64,000 bases of DNA from Merzomyia westermanni (GCA_949987695.1 OX465288.1:35725604-35789603); one strand, 5' to 3'. Counted from the first letter of the stretch, positions 21,407 to 31,799 are shown. Numbers and translations are program-made. Notes: generated by a model not told the origin, from the letters alone.

Positions 21407-21943
21407 TTATCCGTAAAGTAAGAGATGTTTGGTATCATGACGGGACAAACCACATGCAGGGCAAGTGTTTGGTATGGTGGGGTTCAGTCTGGATAAGTAA
21501 GAGTTCAACCTATTAAAATATCCAGATCGAAGTTGTGCTAGTATGACTCTAGTCTCCCTCGGGAGTACACGTTCCTCTTCAGCTAATACGGGTGGTTGAA
21601 TGTCAATAACGGGATTCACAGGCCGAGATCTGTCTACCGACTCGGAGTGGAGGTCATTTAGAGCCCGCCTATGGTTATGCAGATCAAACGGCAAGGAAAT
21701 CTGGTGCCGGATCTCGTCATAGTACTTGCGAAGATGTTTCCTTATGTCTCTGGGGGGCGGGGCTTCATCCAATAGATGTCGATTTGGATAGCTAGGTTTA
21801 TGGCAGTTCAGTAGAAACTGTCTACTTAAGAGTTCCGCATGCTCTCGAACATTGAGCATTTCAGCCTCTTGATGGAGGTGAGACTCAGATGACATAAGCA
21901 GACATCCCGTGGCAGTTCTGATGGCGGTGAGGTTGGGGACCAT
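21407..21943 (-). pseudogene. Jockey-like LINE C-terminal region
   Basis: A 178-codon open part of ORF2 downstream of RT: LTAIRTATGCLLMSSESHLH, EMLNVREHAELLSRQFLLN, and a Cys/His cluster CPACGLSRHDTKHLL near the end. This small zinc-binding tail is common in jockey-type ORF2 proteins. The same text, more decayed, is on the plus strand at 44221-44544 and on the minus strand at 34077-34325. Confidence 0.78.
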
Positions 21944-22078
21944 ATGGGCGCAGCATAATCAATAACCGGTCCGCCAATAGCCTTATATGTAGCAAGCAAC
22001 TTTTCTTTATCTTACCCCCAAGTACTGCCAGCTAGTGACTTGAGGATCTTATTGCGGCTCTGTACCTTTGAAGCCTAA

Positions 22079-22206
22079 CCCCTGCGGGTTAGGGGGTTAG
22101 AATATACCCGAGGTAGGCATACCGGTCGTAAAAGGCGACTAATATGCACAAAGTTAATGACGTGCAACCTTCGGGGAGTGTTTTTGTCGTTACCACAGCA
22201 ACAACA
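22079..22206 (+). repeat. SINE-like repeat 2 (copy 2), inside the jockey-like LINE
   Basis: The head (CCTGCGGGTTAGGGGGTTAG, CCCGAGGTAGGCATACCGGT, ATGACGTGCAAC) is joined directly to the tail (CTTCGGGGAGTGTTTTTGTC, then ACAACA). The central part of about 190 bp present in the copy at 29666-29997 is missing. It interrupts the LINE between its LGVTFD and SKVQ-like segments, so it is younger than this LINE copy. Confidence 0.75.
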
Positions 22207-22561
22207 GGCCGTCGTCAAACGTCACACCCAAGATTTTCGGGTGGTTGACAGTAGGTAGAGGTACTCCATCTACGTGGACATTTAACTCTTGCCCCATCTG
22301 CGCATTCCATGTCGTAAACAGGGTCGCCGTCGATTTTATCGGAGATAGGGTCAGATTTTGGTCGGTGAAGAAGCTGGAAAGGCCTCGGAGGTAACTGTTA
22401 ATTCTAGTACAAAGTTGGTCAATGGAATGAACAAAGAATGGTCATTAGCGTGTAGTCGTCAGCGTAAGAAACGATGGAGACTCCCTCTGGTGGGGGGGGA
22501 AGACTCGAAATATAGAAACTAAACTAAAGGGGGATAGGACACCGCCCTGCGGCATCCCTTG

Positions 22562-23090
22562 TTAGATTCTTCGTGGTCTAAATTTCTTGTTCCTAAATTT
22601 GACTGATGCCTGCCGACCATTGAGGTAGTTAGCGGTCCACCGTTTTAGGATGGCAGGGAGCGGTGTGTCTTCCAGGTCTCTTAGGAGTGTGGCGTGGTTG
22701 ACCGGGTCGAAGGCTTTGGAAAGGTCAAGTGCCACGAGCTGTTGCTGTGTTGTGTTTGTGCGCCCGACGGATGGTTCGTCTCTTGGCCCTATCAGCAGGT
22801 GGATGCATTGTAAACTGTCGGCAGAAAAAGCTCGCGCATCGGCTGGGGTTCGACTTGACGCTGTCACCAAATGTAATAGATACCTTGTCAATGTATTTGG
22901 TCGGATTTGATAGAGCCTTGACTGTTGACCATAATTTGCCGACTCCGCCAAAGAGGTTGCATGCCTCAAGGTGTTGTTTCCACTTAGTCTGTTTGTATTC
23001 ATTGACTGTTCGACGGATTTCCGCTTTGAGATCTTTGATTCTGGGATCTGCGGGATTGATGAGTCTCACTTGGTCACCTTCTCTTACCAT
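22562..23090 (-). pseudogene. Jockey-like LINE, linker and RT fingers
   Basis: Two overlapping minus-strand frames together cover the linker between endonuclease and RT and the first RT motifs: LINPADPRIKDLKAEIRRTV, GGVGKLWSTVKALSNPTK, LVALDLSKAFDPVNHATLL (RT motif with the first catalytic Asp in ALDLSKAFD), ILKRWTANYLNGRQASVKF. A frame change at about 22750-23000 separates them. Confidence 0.75.
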
Positions 23091-23475
23091 TTCCGCAGCT
23101 TCTGCAGGAAAATTCGGACGAATTTCCAGTATTCTGCTAGCGGGAATAAAGCGGCCGGATGCTGAATCAATGACCGTGCGGAAATCTCTTTCACCTTTGC
23201 GTACGTCTGTCGGAGTGGGTAAGGTAGCGAAGGAGCGCTCTGTATAGTCCGTAAAGCGGTCCCAGTCAGCTTTGGTGAAGTTGATGTACGTCAGTTTATC
23301 GCCAGTCGCCAGTTTACGTAGTTAATTAGGCCCCCACTCGTAATGGAGATGTCTGGAAACTGTGGCAGTTGCCTGACACCCTAGTGGGGGCATCTCCATT
23401 GACTGTACAAAATGCTGAGTTGTCTATTTGGTCTGCAATTGCGTGTCCTCTGCTGACTGTTTGCAAGTTGGAGTG

Positions 23476-24594
23476 TCAGAGATCGTGATGTGCGTTGAAG
23501 TCGCCTAGGATTAGGCGGTTATCACCCCTTAGCAACGCACTAATGTCGGGATGATAATCTCTCGGACAACACGTAGCAGTGGGAATGTAAATATTTATAA
23601 TTTGCAGGTCGACATCGCCTGACCGGCCTACTATGCCTTGGCATTCTAAGGTAGAGTCCCTGGGGTCGACGTCGGGGGCAAATAGATTATATTCTACAGA
23701 GTGATGTGTAATGAACGCAAGGCCACCCCCGTGAACGCTGGGACGGTCTTTTCGATGTACATTATACACATCACAAGTTCGTAGGTCCGATCTTGTGTTC
23801 AATTTTGTCTCTTGTATTGCGGCGATTTTGATGTTGTGCGACTTCATAAAGTCAGTTATCTCCGCGATCTTTCCAGCTAATCCGTTACGGTTTAGCTGTA
23901 AAACTTTGAAGCTTGTAGGAGGGGAGACGGGGGACATGCTAGGCGCGAGGGACGGATGCGCTTGCCTAGGTGGAGGTAGGCTGAAGCCTAAGCTGTGTCG
24001 CAGTCTAGAGTTGAGAGCGCCTTGGCCGTTGTTGTCTGGCATAGAAGGTGGCTGTGCCCACGTGCAAGCTAGAAGGAGGGGGGGAATTGCCGGCAGAGAA
24101 AGAGGGGACTGGCGCTCGCCGATGCTCATATCTGGCCTATTCCGGAGGGGATACGAGTGTTGAGCGGCCGTGCGAGATGGAAACGCGGGTGAGCGTGACC
24201 GATAGTCGGGAATGGGTGAGGCGGGAATTGCAGCAGTGCTGCTAGTCGTGCAGACTGAGCCACCATTGTCGCTGCTTGAAGTTGGTAGGGGCAGTGGGGG
24301 TGCGCTAGAGCGACTTGTACCACGGGACGCCGTTAGGCGTGTACAACATGGTGCCTCGAAAGTTCTAAAAAAAAGTACGGGGTCTGTGGATGGCAGGGTT
24401 AAGCCCTGAGCATCCGGATCTGTGAGCCATCTCTTACACTTAGTGCATTGAACAGAATGCGAACGTTTAACATAAATTTTCTTCCAACAAACGCGGCCTA
24501 TCCAATCTCCTGGTCCGGGGTTGGATTCGATTCCAGCCCCTAACAGGAGAAAATGGAGCCACCCTGCTGCCAGGGTTTGCTCCGAGGATGACAA
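23476..24594 (-). pseudogene. Jockey-like LINE N-terminus: 2A-like motif, PHD-like finger, endonuclease
   Basis: A 372-codon open frame. Residues 13-28 read LHFLLLGAGIESNPGP, a hydrophobic run followed by IESNPGP, close to the 2A consensus D(V/I)ExNPG/P, in which the ribosome skips the last bond; here Gly replaces the leading Asp. C36, C50, C53 and W56 resemble a decayed PHD-like finger, as seen after 2A-like leaders in some LINEs. A Pro/Ser-rich linker leads to the endonuclease: FKVLQLNRNGLAGKIAE, IAAIQETKLNTRS (catalytic Glu), LILGDFNAHHDL at the end. Endonuclease sequence continues downstream in broken frames. In intact relatives the skip would release the short leader from the rest; that is inference. 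Confidence 0.72.
24511..24534 (-). other. 2A-like ribosome-skipping motif (GIESNPGP)
   Basis: Codons for G-I-E-S-N-P-G-P follow a Leu-rich stretch near the start of the LINE frame. The NPGP core and the Glu two residues before the Asn match 2A peptides. The canonical Asp four residues before the Asn is Gly here, which in known 2A peptides usually lowers activity. Whether this is the family's norm or decay of this copy cannot be told from one intact copy. Confidence 0.6.
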
Positions 24595-24739
24595 TTTAAG
24601 GGTGGGACAGGGTTACACTGAAATAACAGCCCTTGGCCGGATAAAAAAAAGCCTGGGTCAATCGGATACAAAGAACAGGCTGTTGTGGAAACAATTAAAC
24701 AGTGTTAACTTCAGGTTTATTTCAGGGTAACCCTGGCTA

Positions 24740-25129
24740 AATCAAAAGCAATATAGAACTACTACTTAACTTTAAAAACAATGGTTTAAATATTTTCCAA
24801 AAGATTTCTGGAATTGAGGTCGTTTCCGTATAGTTAGATTTGGGTTTTTCCTATGTTTGTCCTTGGGTTTGAACGGTGGGGTCACTGTACATTTTCCGTG
24901 GCGGAATTTCAAAATATGTTGAATTGGATAAAAATGTGGCAGCACCAACTGCTATTGCCAGCTGCTCGCTTTTAGCTGTCATACTTCCTATAGTTGATGA
25001 AATAGTCGCGCGTAAAGTTAAAAAAATCCAAAAAAAAGCTATGAAACTATTTAAATAAGTGCCAAAATATATATAAAATCGTATTGAGCTAATATAAGAT
25101 TTAAATTAAAAAGTCTGTATTTATTCAAA
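24740..25129 (+). other. Nup58: Nup58 upstream region
   Basis: This 390-bp gap lies between the 5' end of the jockey-like LINE and the Nup58 start codon, so it should contain the Nup58 promoter and 5' UTR. No TATA box in a clear position was seen. An open frame at 24876-25058 has no recognisable domain and is probably chance. The context AAAATG at the start codon is acceptable for fly translation initiation. Confidence 0.4.
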
Positions 25130-26660
25130 ATGTCTGGATTCTCCTTTGGAAACCCATCACAGCAGCAGCCTGCGGCCTTCAACTTTGGTGCACCCGCCCC
25201 GGGAGCTGCTACAAACACATCAGCATTCGGTGCGACAGCCGCACCTGCATTTGGTGCCGCCGCAACACCAGGATTTGGCGCAGCACCAGCGTTTGGAGCT
25301 GCTGCACCAGCTTTTGGAGCAACAGCAGCTTCACAAGCGCCAACTTTTGGTGCTACTGCACAACCAGTTGCAGCTGTAGCGCCAACTTTTGGAGCGAGTG
25401 CAGCAGCGCCAACATTCGGAGGAGCCCCAACTGTGGCAGTGGCACCAACATTCGGTGCTGCCGCAAACACAACTCCAGCCTTCGGGGCAGCGGCAACAAG
25501 TAGCGCTGCACCATCGTTCAACTTTGGCCGTGTGGGGCCAACTTCTACTACAGCTGCAACAAGTACGGCGCCAGCATTCAGTTTTGGTGGACTAGGAGGT
25601 GCACCAACTACAATGACATCTGCCGCACCCACGCTAGGTGGATTGGGCGGTGGTTTGTCATTCGGGAAACCAGGAGGCACAACCACTTCGGCTAGTTTGA
25701 ATTTTGGTACTACAACAACATCAGTAGCGTCGGGTGGGCTGTGGAAGCCGACGACAACATCAACCACTGCTTCAAATACGCCATTCATTGGCTTAGGTGG
25801 AGTGGATGTGACTGCAACGCAACCAAAAGCAGGCGATTTAAAGCAAGACAGTGTTAAGGTAAGTATCGTGGAATTGTAAATACTATTAACAAATGCATTA
25901 CTTAATAATTTGTTTCACTTAGGTAAAGGAAACACGTGTGCCGGATGAGATTGCCAAAACTGTAGATGCACTTAAGTCACATATCAAAGGCCAAAAGACA
26001 CTCTCGTCCGACATTGGACGTACCTCCACTTCTAAGCTCTCTAATGTATCTAATGAAATTAGCAATATACAATGGGCTCTGCAAGAAATTTCGAATTCAG
26101 TTAACACAAACTACAAACAAATAAAACTTCTACGTAAAGAAACCTCCAAAACAATACAAGCCGTAGAAATGGCTCAACGTACACAAGATACACCAGCTGG
26201 TTTGCAATTTGAGAATACGGCACCTTTTCAATTCTTTCAGAGTTTGGTCGCTAAGTATGAACAAGATTTAATTAACTTTCGGCAGCAAATTGCCCTTACC
26301 GAACATCATATGCATTCGCTTACCAATCCACAAACTGTATCGCCAGATGATCTAAAACGTGGTTTTCGCCAAATCAACGAAAGCTTCATTTCGTTGGCGG
26401 GTCGTTTACATGAACTGCATCAAAAAGTTGAAACACAAAAGGAACAATTTCTTAACCTGCGTAAATATCGTTTGCGTGACACAACAAATGTATTTGCTAA
26501 AATTGACAATCCGGATAGTAAACATGACACTACAAATATTACATGTGGTCCGACACCATTTTCTAATATTTCTGCAATGAGCGCATTCGGTAAGAGTTTC
26601 AATAATGCTTCGGCTGCGGCAGCAGGTAGTGGGGCGGGAGCTTCAGCGGGTGCCAAATGA
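25130..26660 (+). CDS. Nup58: Nucleoporin Nup58 (p58/p45)
   Basis: An FG nucleoporin of the central channel, expected to act with Nup54 and Nup62 in the nuclear pore. Coding exons are 25130-25858 and 25923-26660, separated by a 64-bp GT-AG intron in phase 0 (DSVK joined to VKETRVPDE); the product is 488 residues. Residues 1-243 are a low-complexity Ala/Thr/Pro region with 16 FG dipeptides (SFGNP, AFGAA, TFGAT repeats). Exon 2 encodes the alpha-helical coiled-coil domain (about 244-430: PDEIAKTVDALKSHIKGQK, TAPFQFFQSLVAKYEQDL, FRQINESFISLAGRLHELHQ), diagnostic of the Nup58/p45 family, and a short tail with one more FG. It is somewhat shorter than the human protein of about 600 residues, mainly in the FG tail. 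Its 3' end converges on Drg2. Confidence 0.95.
25859..25922 (+). other. Nup58: Nup58 intron
   Basis: Starts GTAAGT and ends TTTCACTTAG; 64 bp, phase 0. Without splicing the frame would stop about five codons after the donor (VSIVEL then stop), so the intron is needed to join the FG and coiled-coil parts. Confidence 0.92.
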
Positions 26661-26824
26661 ACGCAGAATGAAATAGTGGGTTTTATAAATTCGTAAAAAG
26701 TTAGTACATTTATTAAATCGGTTGTACAAGTAATTTTTGAAAAAAATTTAATTAAGAACTTTTATCGCTCTTTGGAATATGGCTAAGAAATATTTTTGAA
26801 GTATTTTTTGTACATATGAAATTG

Positions 26825-26830
26825 AATAAA
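26825..26830 (+). terminator. Nup58: Nup58 polyadenylation signal
   Basis: AATAAA lies 165 bp after the stop codon and is the first canonical signal downstream of Nup58. Confidence 0.6.
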
Positions 26831-26914
26831 TAATGCAATTATGAAAATTTTTTAAAACATCTTTACCTGTATAGCATGAAACCATAAAATGGTTTCTAAA
26901 TGGTCCCAAATAAG

Positions 26915-27030
26915 TTAGAATTTCGCTTTGCTGAGCGGTGACAGGTGATGCTTGTACCTGAATGACCGCATACACTGCACGAGAGCTCACAAAGTGTTCT
27001 TTGATAGAAGTTCAATTCTAAAGAGCTGAA
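26915..27030 (-). pseudogene. Jockey-like LINE remnant
   Basis: Minus-strand SSRAVYAVIQVQASPVTAQQ matches, with divergence, the segment of the jockey-like LINE at about 32150-32230 (SSPVKAVLQAQAPPVT). It lies between RT and the C-terminal zinc tail in that family. Only about 120 bp is recognisable. Confidence 0.5.
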
Positions 27031-28028
27031 GTGCTAGCCTGACTGTCGAGTGAACGATTTGAAATAGCAGCGATTTGTTGCTGTTGTAACAGTATTTAGT
27101 CCTAATTAGCCGGCATGTCCACCCATAGATGCGGACTAAATAGGGCCAGACTGAATTAACAGAGCTTGGTCTGGTAAGCACACGATTCATTCCTCTACAT
27201 AGAGCGGTCTGTCGTGGGAATGGTTAAAGCAATGTTTTGTTATTGTATTCACGTCGCACCTTAAAGCTTTTACCCCCCCACCTCTTCTGACTCCCTTGCT
27301 TAATATTCCGACGAATGCATTCATATTTCTTACAATGTCCATATCAGTTAGGTGAGATTGAAACTCCAGCAAAACCCTGCTCATATCCGTGACCATCTTC
27401 AAACCTTTGTTTGTTTGGGTAGCGTAGCTGCAATACCAATTCACAACATATTTAATAAAATGTTACCGGTGTGGATAGTCCTATGCCATATATGGATCCA
27501 ACTCTCTTGATGATTTACAGACAATCCACGGCTTATGTTTACATAACAAGCAGGTTATTTTTGGCTTTACCTTAACGATTCGGAAAACACTGCTTTAGAA
27601 ATAATTTAACATCTATAAAATTTTCACCTACTAAATTGAACGTAAATCACAATGTATATTCGCTAACTTTAGTTATATATATTGAATTCAAAATGATACA
27701 TGTACATACATCTCTTTCGAATCAGCAACTTTGTTTTTTTTTTATTAGCAAGCGAATGTTCCTATCGATATTTTTCACAGACTTTTTTAAATCCATTAGT
27801 GCTAGCACTCAAGACATATTTTAACATTTTATTTTTTTAAAAAGCATAGTAGTTATAAAAGTTGTTTTGTTAGGCTCCGGTGATTTTATAAACAACGTTC
27901 TTCTGATTGTATAATATATTTATATATTGAATATTAAATGTAATTAAAAATTTTAAGGGAAGGCCTACAATTTGCCAATTAGCAACAGTTAACATAATCT
28001 TAACGCAGTATTTACTGTCATTCGATTG
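27031..28028. other. Nup58-Drg2 convergent intergenic region
   Basis: About 1 kb of AT-rich DNA containing the Drg2 3' UTR at its right end. Open frames at 26987-27190 and 27187-27444 (minus) have no domains and probably belong to old element debris. A possible Drg2 AATAAA (as TTTATT) lies near 27825-27832. Confidence 0.4.
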
Positions 28029-30391
28029 TTACTTCTTAATAACTTGAATGACATCTTCATCGGCCATAATGTGCGATATGCCAACACGTTGTGGTGAATA
28101 CTTCGTTGAAGTGCCCCAAACTAGTGCATATTTAAACTGTGCCGCCAAAGTACGATGTATGGCATGACAAACATGTTCGACAGTAACGCCCTGGAAGTAA
28201 ATGATTTGACGATGCTATTAAAGCTTACTGATTTATTAAAATATGTCAGCTCACCTTTCTTAAAATTAGACCATCATCAAAATCTGGTGGAGCACCTGGC
28301 TTTTTTGTATAAACACGTATTAGTTGTAACGCTTCCCATAAGGCCTCTAAGAGGTAATCCAAATTGAGTTTCATATTGCAACTGACAACAATCGAGTTTG
28401 GTTCACGCGCTAACCGATCGACTTCTTCAATTGCGATTTGATCAATTTTATTATACACATACAAGCAGGGTAAATAAACACGATTTGCAGTTACAACATC
28501 AATAAATTCATCCTCGGTGCAGTCTTCGCGAAACAATACTTCCGCATTGAAAATTTTAAACGAATGTAAAATAGTTTGTACCATTTTCTCATTGCAACGC
28601 GATAAAGCACAAGTTGAGTTGAAACTGAGACCACCACCCTTTTTTTGTTTGAAATAAATATTTGGTTTACGTTTGTTTAATCGTATACCAACTGATTCCA
28701 ATTCGCGTTCGAGCAAATCACGATGCACATTTGGCTTGGTAGCATCCAACATCATGATAACTAAATCGGCAGTACGCGCTACAGCAATTACTTGACGACC
28801 ACGACCTTTGCCCTAGTTTTTTTTTTCGAGGAAAAGAATAACAGCTTATTAATTAAAAACAATTATACGAACAAAGTTTGAAAATATAATATACCTGCGC
28901 AGCGCCCTCAATAATTCCAGGCAAATCGAGCAACTGTATATTGGCACCTTTATATTCAATGACCCCTGGTATACAGGTGAGCGTTGTGAATTCATAATTG
29001 GCCGCCTCAGATTCGGTTTTAGTCAATGTAGAGAGTAATGTAGATTTACCCACGGAAGGGAAGCCAATCAATGCGACACGTGCATCACCACTTTTGAGCA
29101 CATCGAAACCATCACCCTTTTCACCTTTCTTTGCAGGTTCCAGCAATTGGGAGCGATACTTAGCAAGCTTTGCTTTCAATAGCCCCAAATGATATTCGGT
29201 TGCTAGAAATAAGAAAGTTCATTGTCACTTAAATTGAAAAATATTAAGAATTGCTTTCGGAGTGAGAGTTTTTGAGGTAGAACTCCATTATTGGTCTCTT
29301 AAACGTTTTAGGTGTTCTAGAAGTCTCCTCATTCTTTAGCTATCATTTGAGTTGATTTGGTTTTGTGTTTTTCCGGCAGGGTGGATACTGGATTTATATT
29401 GGAACGAATTTTCGTCATCCCGGTTTGTTACAAAACCAAAATTGAGAAGGGATGACCAATATAAATCCAGCTATCATTTCTTTCTTTTTCTTTAGATGCC
29501 ACTGAATGATGTCCACAAAGACTGTAACGTATAAGGATCTAGTCAGAGTTATATTTGAAGGTCTTATCTAAATGGAGTCTGGAATAAAACAAGACCTGCC
29601 CAGTTTATACATGCCTCTGAACTATACTCATCTAACTACTGTGAATGTTTTTTGGTGCAGTGTTACCTGCGGGTTAGGGGTTTAGAATATGCCCGAGGTA
29701 GGCATACCGGTCGTAAGAGGCGACTAATATGCACAAAGGTAATGACGTGCAACTCGATGGTTGATCTACGGATATGATGCCTCTCAACTCTCATTACCCA
29801 TCTCTCCTTCCTTACGGAAGGAGGGGTAACATGACCTAGAAGGTTCCACTGGTCATATCAAATCGCTACCACGACAGACGGGCAGTACCGCAAGGGGGAA
29901 CCGGAGAGTAGGGGATTCATATCCGGCCCAGGGCTGTCAGTTCGCCAGCACCCCCCAAAACCTTCGGGGTGTTTTTGTCGTTACAACAACAACAAACACA
30001 GGGCTATCTTGGGAGCGATTTGGTTCTCCTACTTGTAACCTTTTAGTTACTATCACCATCCCACACCTCCTATTCTCGTATAGAACTGCGCGCTGCATGA
30101 TGACGAGTGCTCGTGGTTGGATATATCAGCAAAGCTGAGTTCAATGATGTTAGAACCTCAACACTGCTATGGGCAATGGATTCATATTCAGTTCGTTTTA
30201 TTTACTTTTACGGTAAAAGTTAACCTCCAAGCAATTAGTCGACAACAAAAACATATACCTGCCACCAGAGCACGTCTTTTGCAGCACGACGATACCATGC
30301 ACTTTAGCCATTTCAGAAATTTCTTACCTTTATTCTTTTGCGTGCGCGCAATTTCCTTTTCAATCTCCGAAATCTTCTCCAAAATACCCAT
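28029..30391 (-). CDS. Drg2: Developmentally regulated GTP-binding protein 2 (DRG2)
   Basis: A cytosolic Obg/DRG-family GTPase that in other animals pairs with a DFRP partner and associates with translation. Four coding exons on the minus strand: 30328-30391, 28895-29202, 28255-28812 and 28029-28190; introns of 1125, 82 and 64 bp are GT-AG and phases agree, giving 363 residues (human DRG2 has 364). It starts MGILEKISEIEKEIARTQKN. G1 is GFPSVGKS (68-75), G3 DLPGIIEGA (about 114-122), G4 NKID (about 246-249). The last exon encodes the TGS-like end (SLASQ-type LAAQFKYALVWGTSTKYSPQ and DEDVIQVIKK). The text matches DRG2, not DRG1: for example RQVIAVARTADLVIMMLDAT and NIYFKQKKGGGLSFNST. No disabling change is seen. 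Intron 1 carries a SINE-like repeat. Confidence 0.96.
29388..29470. repeat. Short hairpin inverted repeat in Drg2 intron 1
   Basis: CTGGATTTATATTGG and CCAATATAAATCCAG flank a loop containing a second pair (TTTTCGTCATCCCGG-like and AAGGGATGACC). The structure of about 80 bp looks like a very short palindromic MITE. Confidence 0.55.
29666..29997 (+). repeat. SINE-like repeat 2 (copy 3, longest)
   Basis: The most complete copy, about 330 bp. Order: CCTGCGGGTTAGGGGTTTAG, CCCGAGGTAGGCATACCGGT, CGTAAGAGGCGACTAATATG, AATGACGTGCAACTCGATGG, CTTCCTTACGGAAGGAGGGG, GGATTCATATCCGGCCC (similar to a pol III B box), CCAAAACCTTCGGGGTGTTT, then TTACAACAACAACAAACA. The A-rich tail and lack of coding capacity suggest a short retroposon. 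No clear target duplication could be defined. Confidence 0.72.
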
Positions 30392-30827
30392 CTTCTCTAG
30401 CTGCTTTTTCTACTATATCTCTATATTTATTAGCAAAACATCGGTAAATTATAAGAAAAGCTATAATTTTCGTTGATTTTTCGCTGTCGCCTGGTTAATA
30501 AATTGCTGAGCACTGCTTCTGCCGACGTCGCTGCTGTCGGCTGTCGTCTGTCAAAAGTGGTGAACTGGGCTTTTAAAAAAAGCCGTTCACAATGGCCAAT
30601 ATTAAAAAAGCAGCCGGTTTAATTAATTCAAGATTCAAGATTGAAGATAGATAGCTCCATATTATGCTCCATTGCTATATTATTTCGCTAAATACGTTTC
30701 TATTCTTTTTTATTGCACAATTTTGGTTTGTTGTTACACGTATGTTTGGTTAAGCTCCACTGGGCCACAGTAATTATAAATAAAAACACGAAAACTTTAA
30801 TTTAACAAAATCTTTGAAAACACTAAC
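30392..30827 (-). other. Drg2: Drg2 upstream region
   Basis: Contains the expected Drg2 5' UTR and promoter for the minus strand. A GC-richer stretch with GTCGGCTGTCGTCTG-type sequence lies near 30520-30550. No TATA box in a convincing position was found. Confidence 0.35.
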
Positions 30828-31357
30828 TAAGGCCCGGTTGTTCAGTCCTTGGTTAAGCTCAGTTTAAACTAAGTTTGTTTAAACTCGGCATAAATTTAAA
30901 CTCCAGTTAAACTGCAGAGCGGTTTTTCAGTGTGAGTTTAATGCCGCTTTTAATATTTGCTTTTTATACGGCAACATTGGTTTTTTCTTTATCTAGATAC
31001 GGCAACAGATAATATTTGTATACATATTCAACGCCATTACTTCTTCTCAGTATTGTAATAGTTAGCATTTCGCCAATTTCTGCATCACTATAATCACTTT
31101 CGTCAGATGATATATCCAGTATTTAATTAAATATAAAAATATCGTGCTTTCTTAATTGCGTTCAGCTTATTGTTTCACAACCAAACCCATCAAATATGCA
31201 AAACAGCTGACAGGTTAACTAGAGTTTAACCCTGCCGAATTGACCTCTTAAACTACGTTTAAACTTCGTTTAAAGTTGACTGAAAAACTGCGCAACAAGT
31301 TTAAGCTTAGTTTAGCTGACAAATTGAGTTAAACTTGTACTGAAAAACCGGGCCTAA
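30828..31357. mobile_element. Harbinger-type MITE rich in GTTTAAAC
   Basis: A 524-bp element (30831-31354) with terminal inverted repeats GGCCCGGTTGTTCAGT and ACTGAAAAACCGGGCC (15 of 16 positions paired), flanked by TAA at 30828-30830 and 31355-31357. Subterminal regions carry many GTTTAAAC/AGTTTAA motifs in both orientations, such as CAGTTTAAACTAAGTTTGTT and ACGTTTAAACTTCGTTTAAA. A TAA duplication and GGCC-type ends fit a non-autonomous PIF/Harbinger element. Confidence 0.82.
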
Positions 31358-31389
31358 GTAGCAGAAAGTTAACAAATTCAAAGTTTTTC

Positions 31390-31778
31390 ATTTAATACAT
31401 GATTCAATTATAAATGGTTGTCGCAAGCGGCCAACAACACGTTACCGTTTGGCAACGTATTGCCCTTGTGTCAAAATGCACATGTGAGAGGGAACGCACA
31501 ATAATGATCCGCCTGTTTTCTAAGCTTTCCACCTATAACACACACATATAAATCGCAAAATTTCTTAAAATGTTATCACAAAGCACTCGTTAAATAGGAA
31601 TTCACACCGAATTTTTATTAAAAATATATAAAACACGAAGCGAACTCAATGCTTTTCCAAGAACTGTTAACAAAGAATGTAAACAAAGATATGATAGTTT
31701 GACATAAGGTGTGGATGAGGGAGAAGAAGGCGCTATGTCATCTACGACAACCATATAAATTATTTAATCATTGTTTAA
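31390..31778. mobile_element. hAT-type MITE (copy 2)
   Basis: Same family and orientation as 13750-14127: it starts CATGATTCAATTATAAATGG and ends CCATATAAATTATTTAATCA, with interior blocks TTAAAATGTTATCACAAAGC and GTTTGACATAAGGTGTGGAT. Flanks ATTTAATA and GTTTAATA differ at one position, a slightly decayed 8-bp target duplication. More diverged in its termini than copy 1. Confidence 0.75.
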
Positions 31779-31799
31779 TATAAAATTTTTTGTGTCCAA

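Larger units (their letters stand above)
21407..24735 (-). mobile_element. Jockey-like LINE, near full length but decayed
   Basis: A minus-strand non-LTR retrotransposon. From its 5' end (about 24735): N-terminal leader with a 2A-like motif and PHD-like finger, APE endonuclease, linker, RT (22440-22720 includes SIVSYADDYTLMT with the catalytic YADD box), and a C-terminal region with CPACG. No RNase H was found, which fits the jockey group. It is broken by frame changes near 22730-23000 and by the SINE-like insertion at 22079-22206, which also seems to have removed about 40 bp of RT thumb coding sequence. Fragments of the same family lie at 7160-7460, 26915-27030, 32040-33480, 34150-34330 and 43306-44690. 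Confidence 0.82.
29203..30327 (-). other. Drg2: Drg2 intron 1
   Basis: Runs from GTAAGA after the 21-codon first coding exon to TTTCTAG before exon 2; phase 1. It holds a palindromic pair (GGATTTATATTGG near 29389 and CCAATATAAATCC near 29456, a short hairpin) and the longest copy of SINE-like repeat 2. Confidence 0.85.

Noticed and set aside
22650..23247. Plus-strand open frames within the jockey-like LINE
   Set aside because: They mirror RT and linker coding on the minus strand and show no domain of their own.
24876..25058. 60-codon frame just upstream of Nup58
   Set aside because: Lies in the Nup58 promoter/5' UTR interval and has no recognisable domain.
25051..25788. Long minus-strand open frame (245 codons, Ala/Val/Pro-rich)
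   Set aside because: It is the antisense of the Nup58 FG-repeat exon; repetitive codons leave the opposite strand open. It has no domain.
28246..29188. Assignment of the GTPase as DRG1 (128up)
   Set aside because: The N-terminus MGILEKISEIEKEIARTQKN and the ILRK...VEHVCHAIHR text match DRG2; DRG1 differs at these places.
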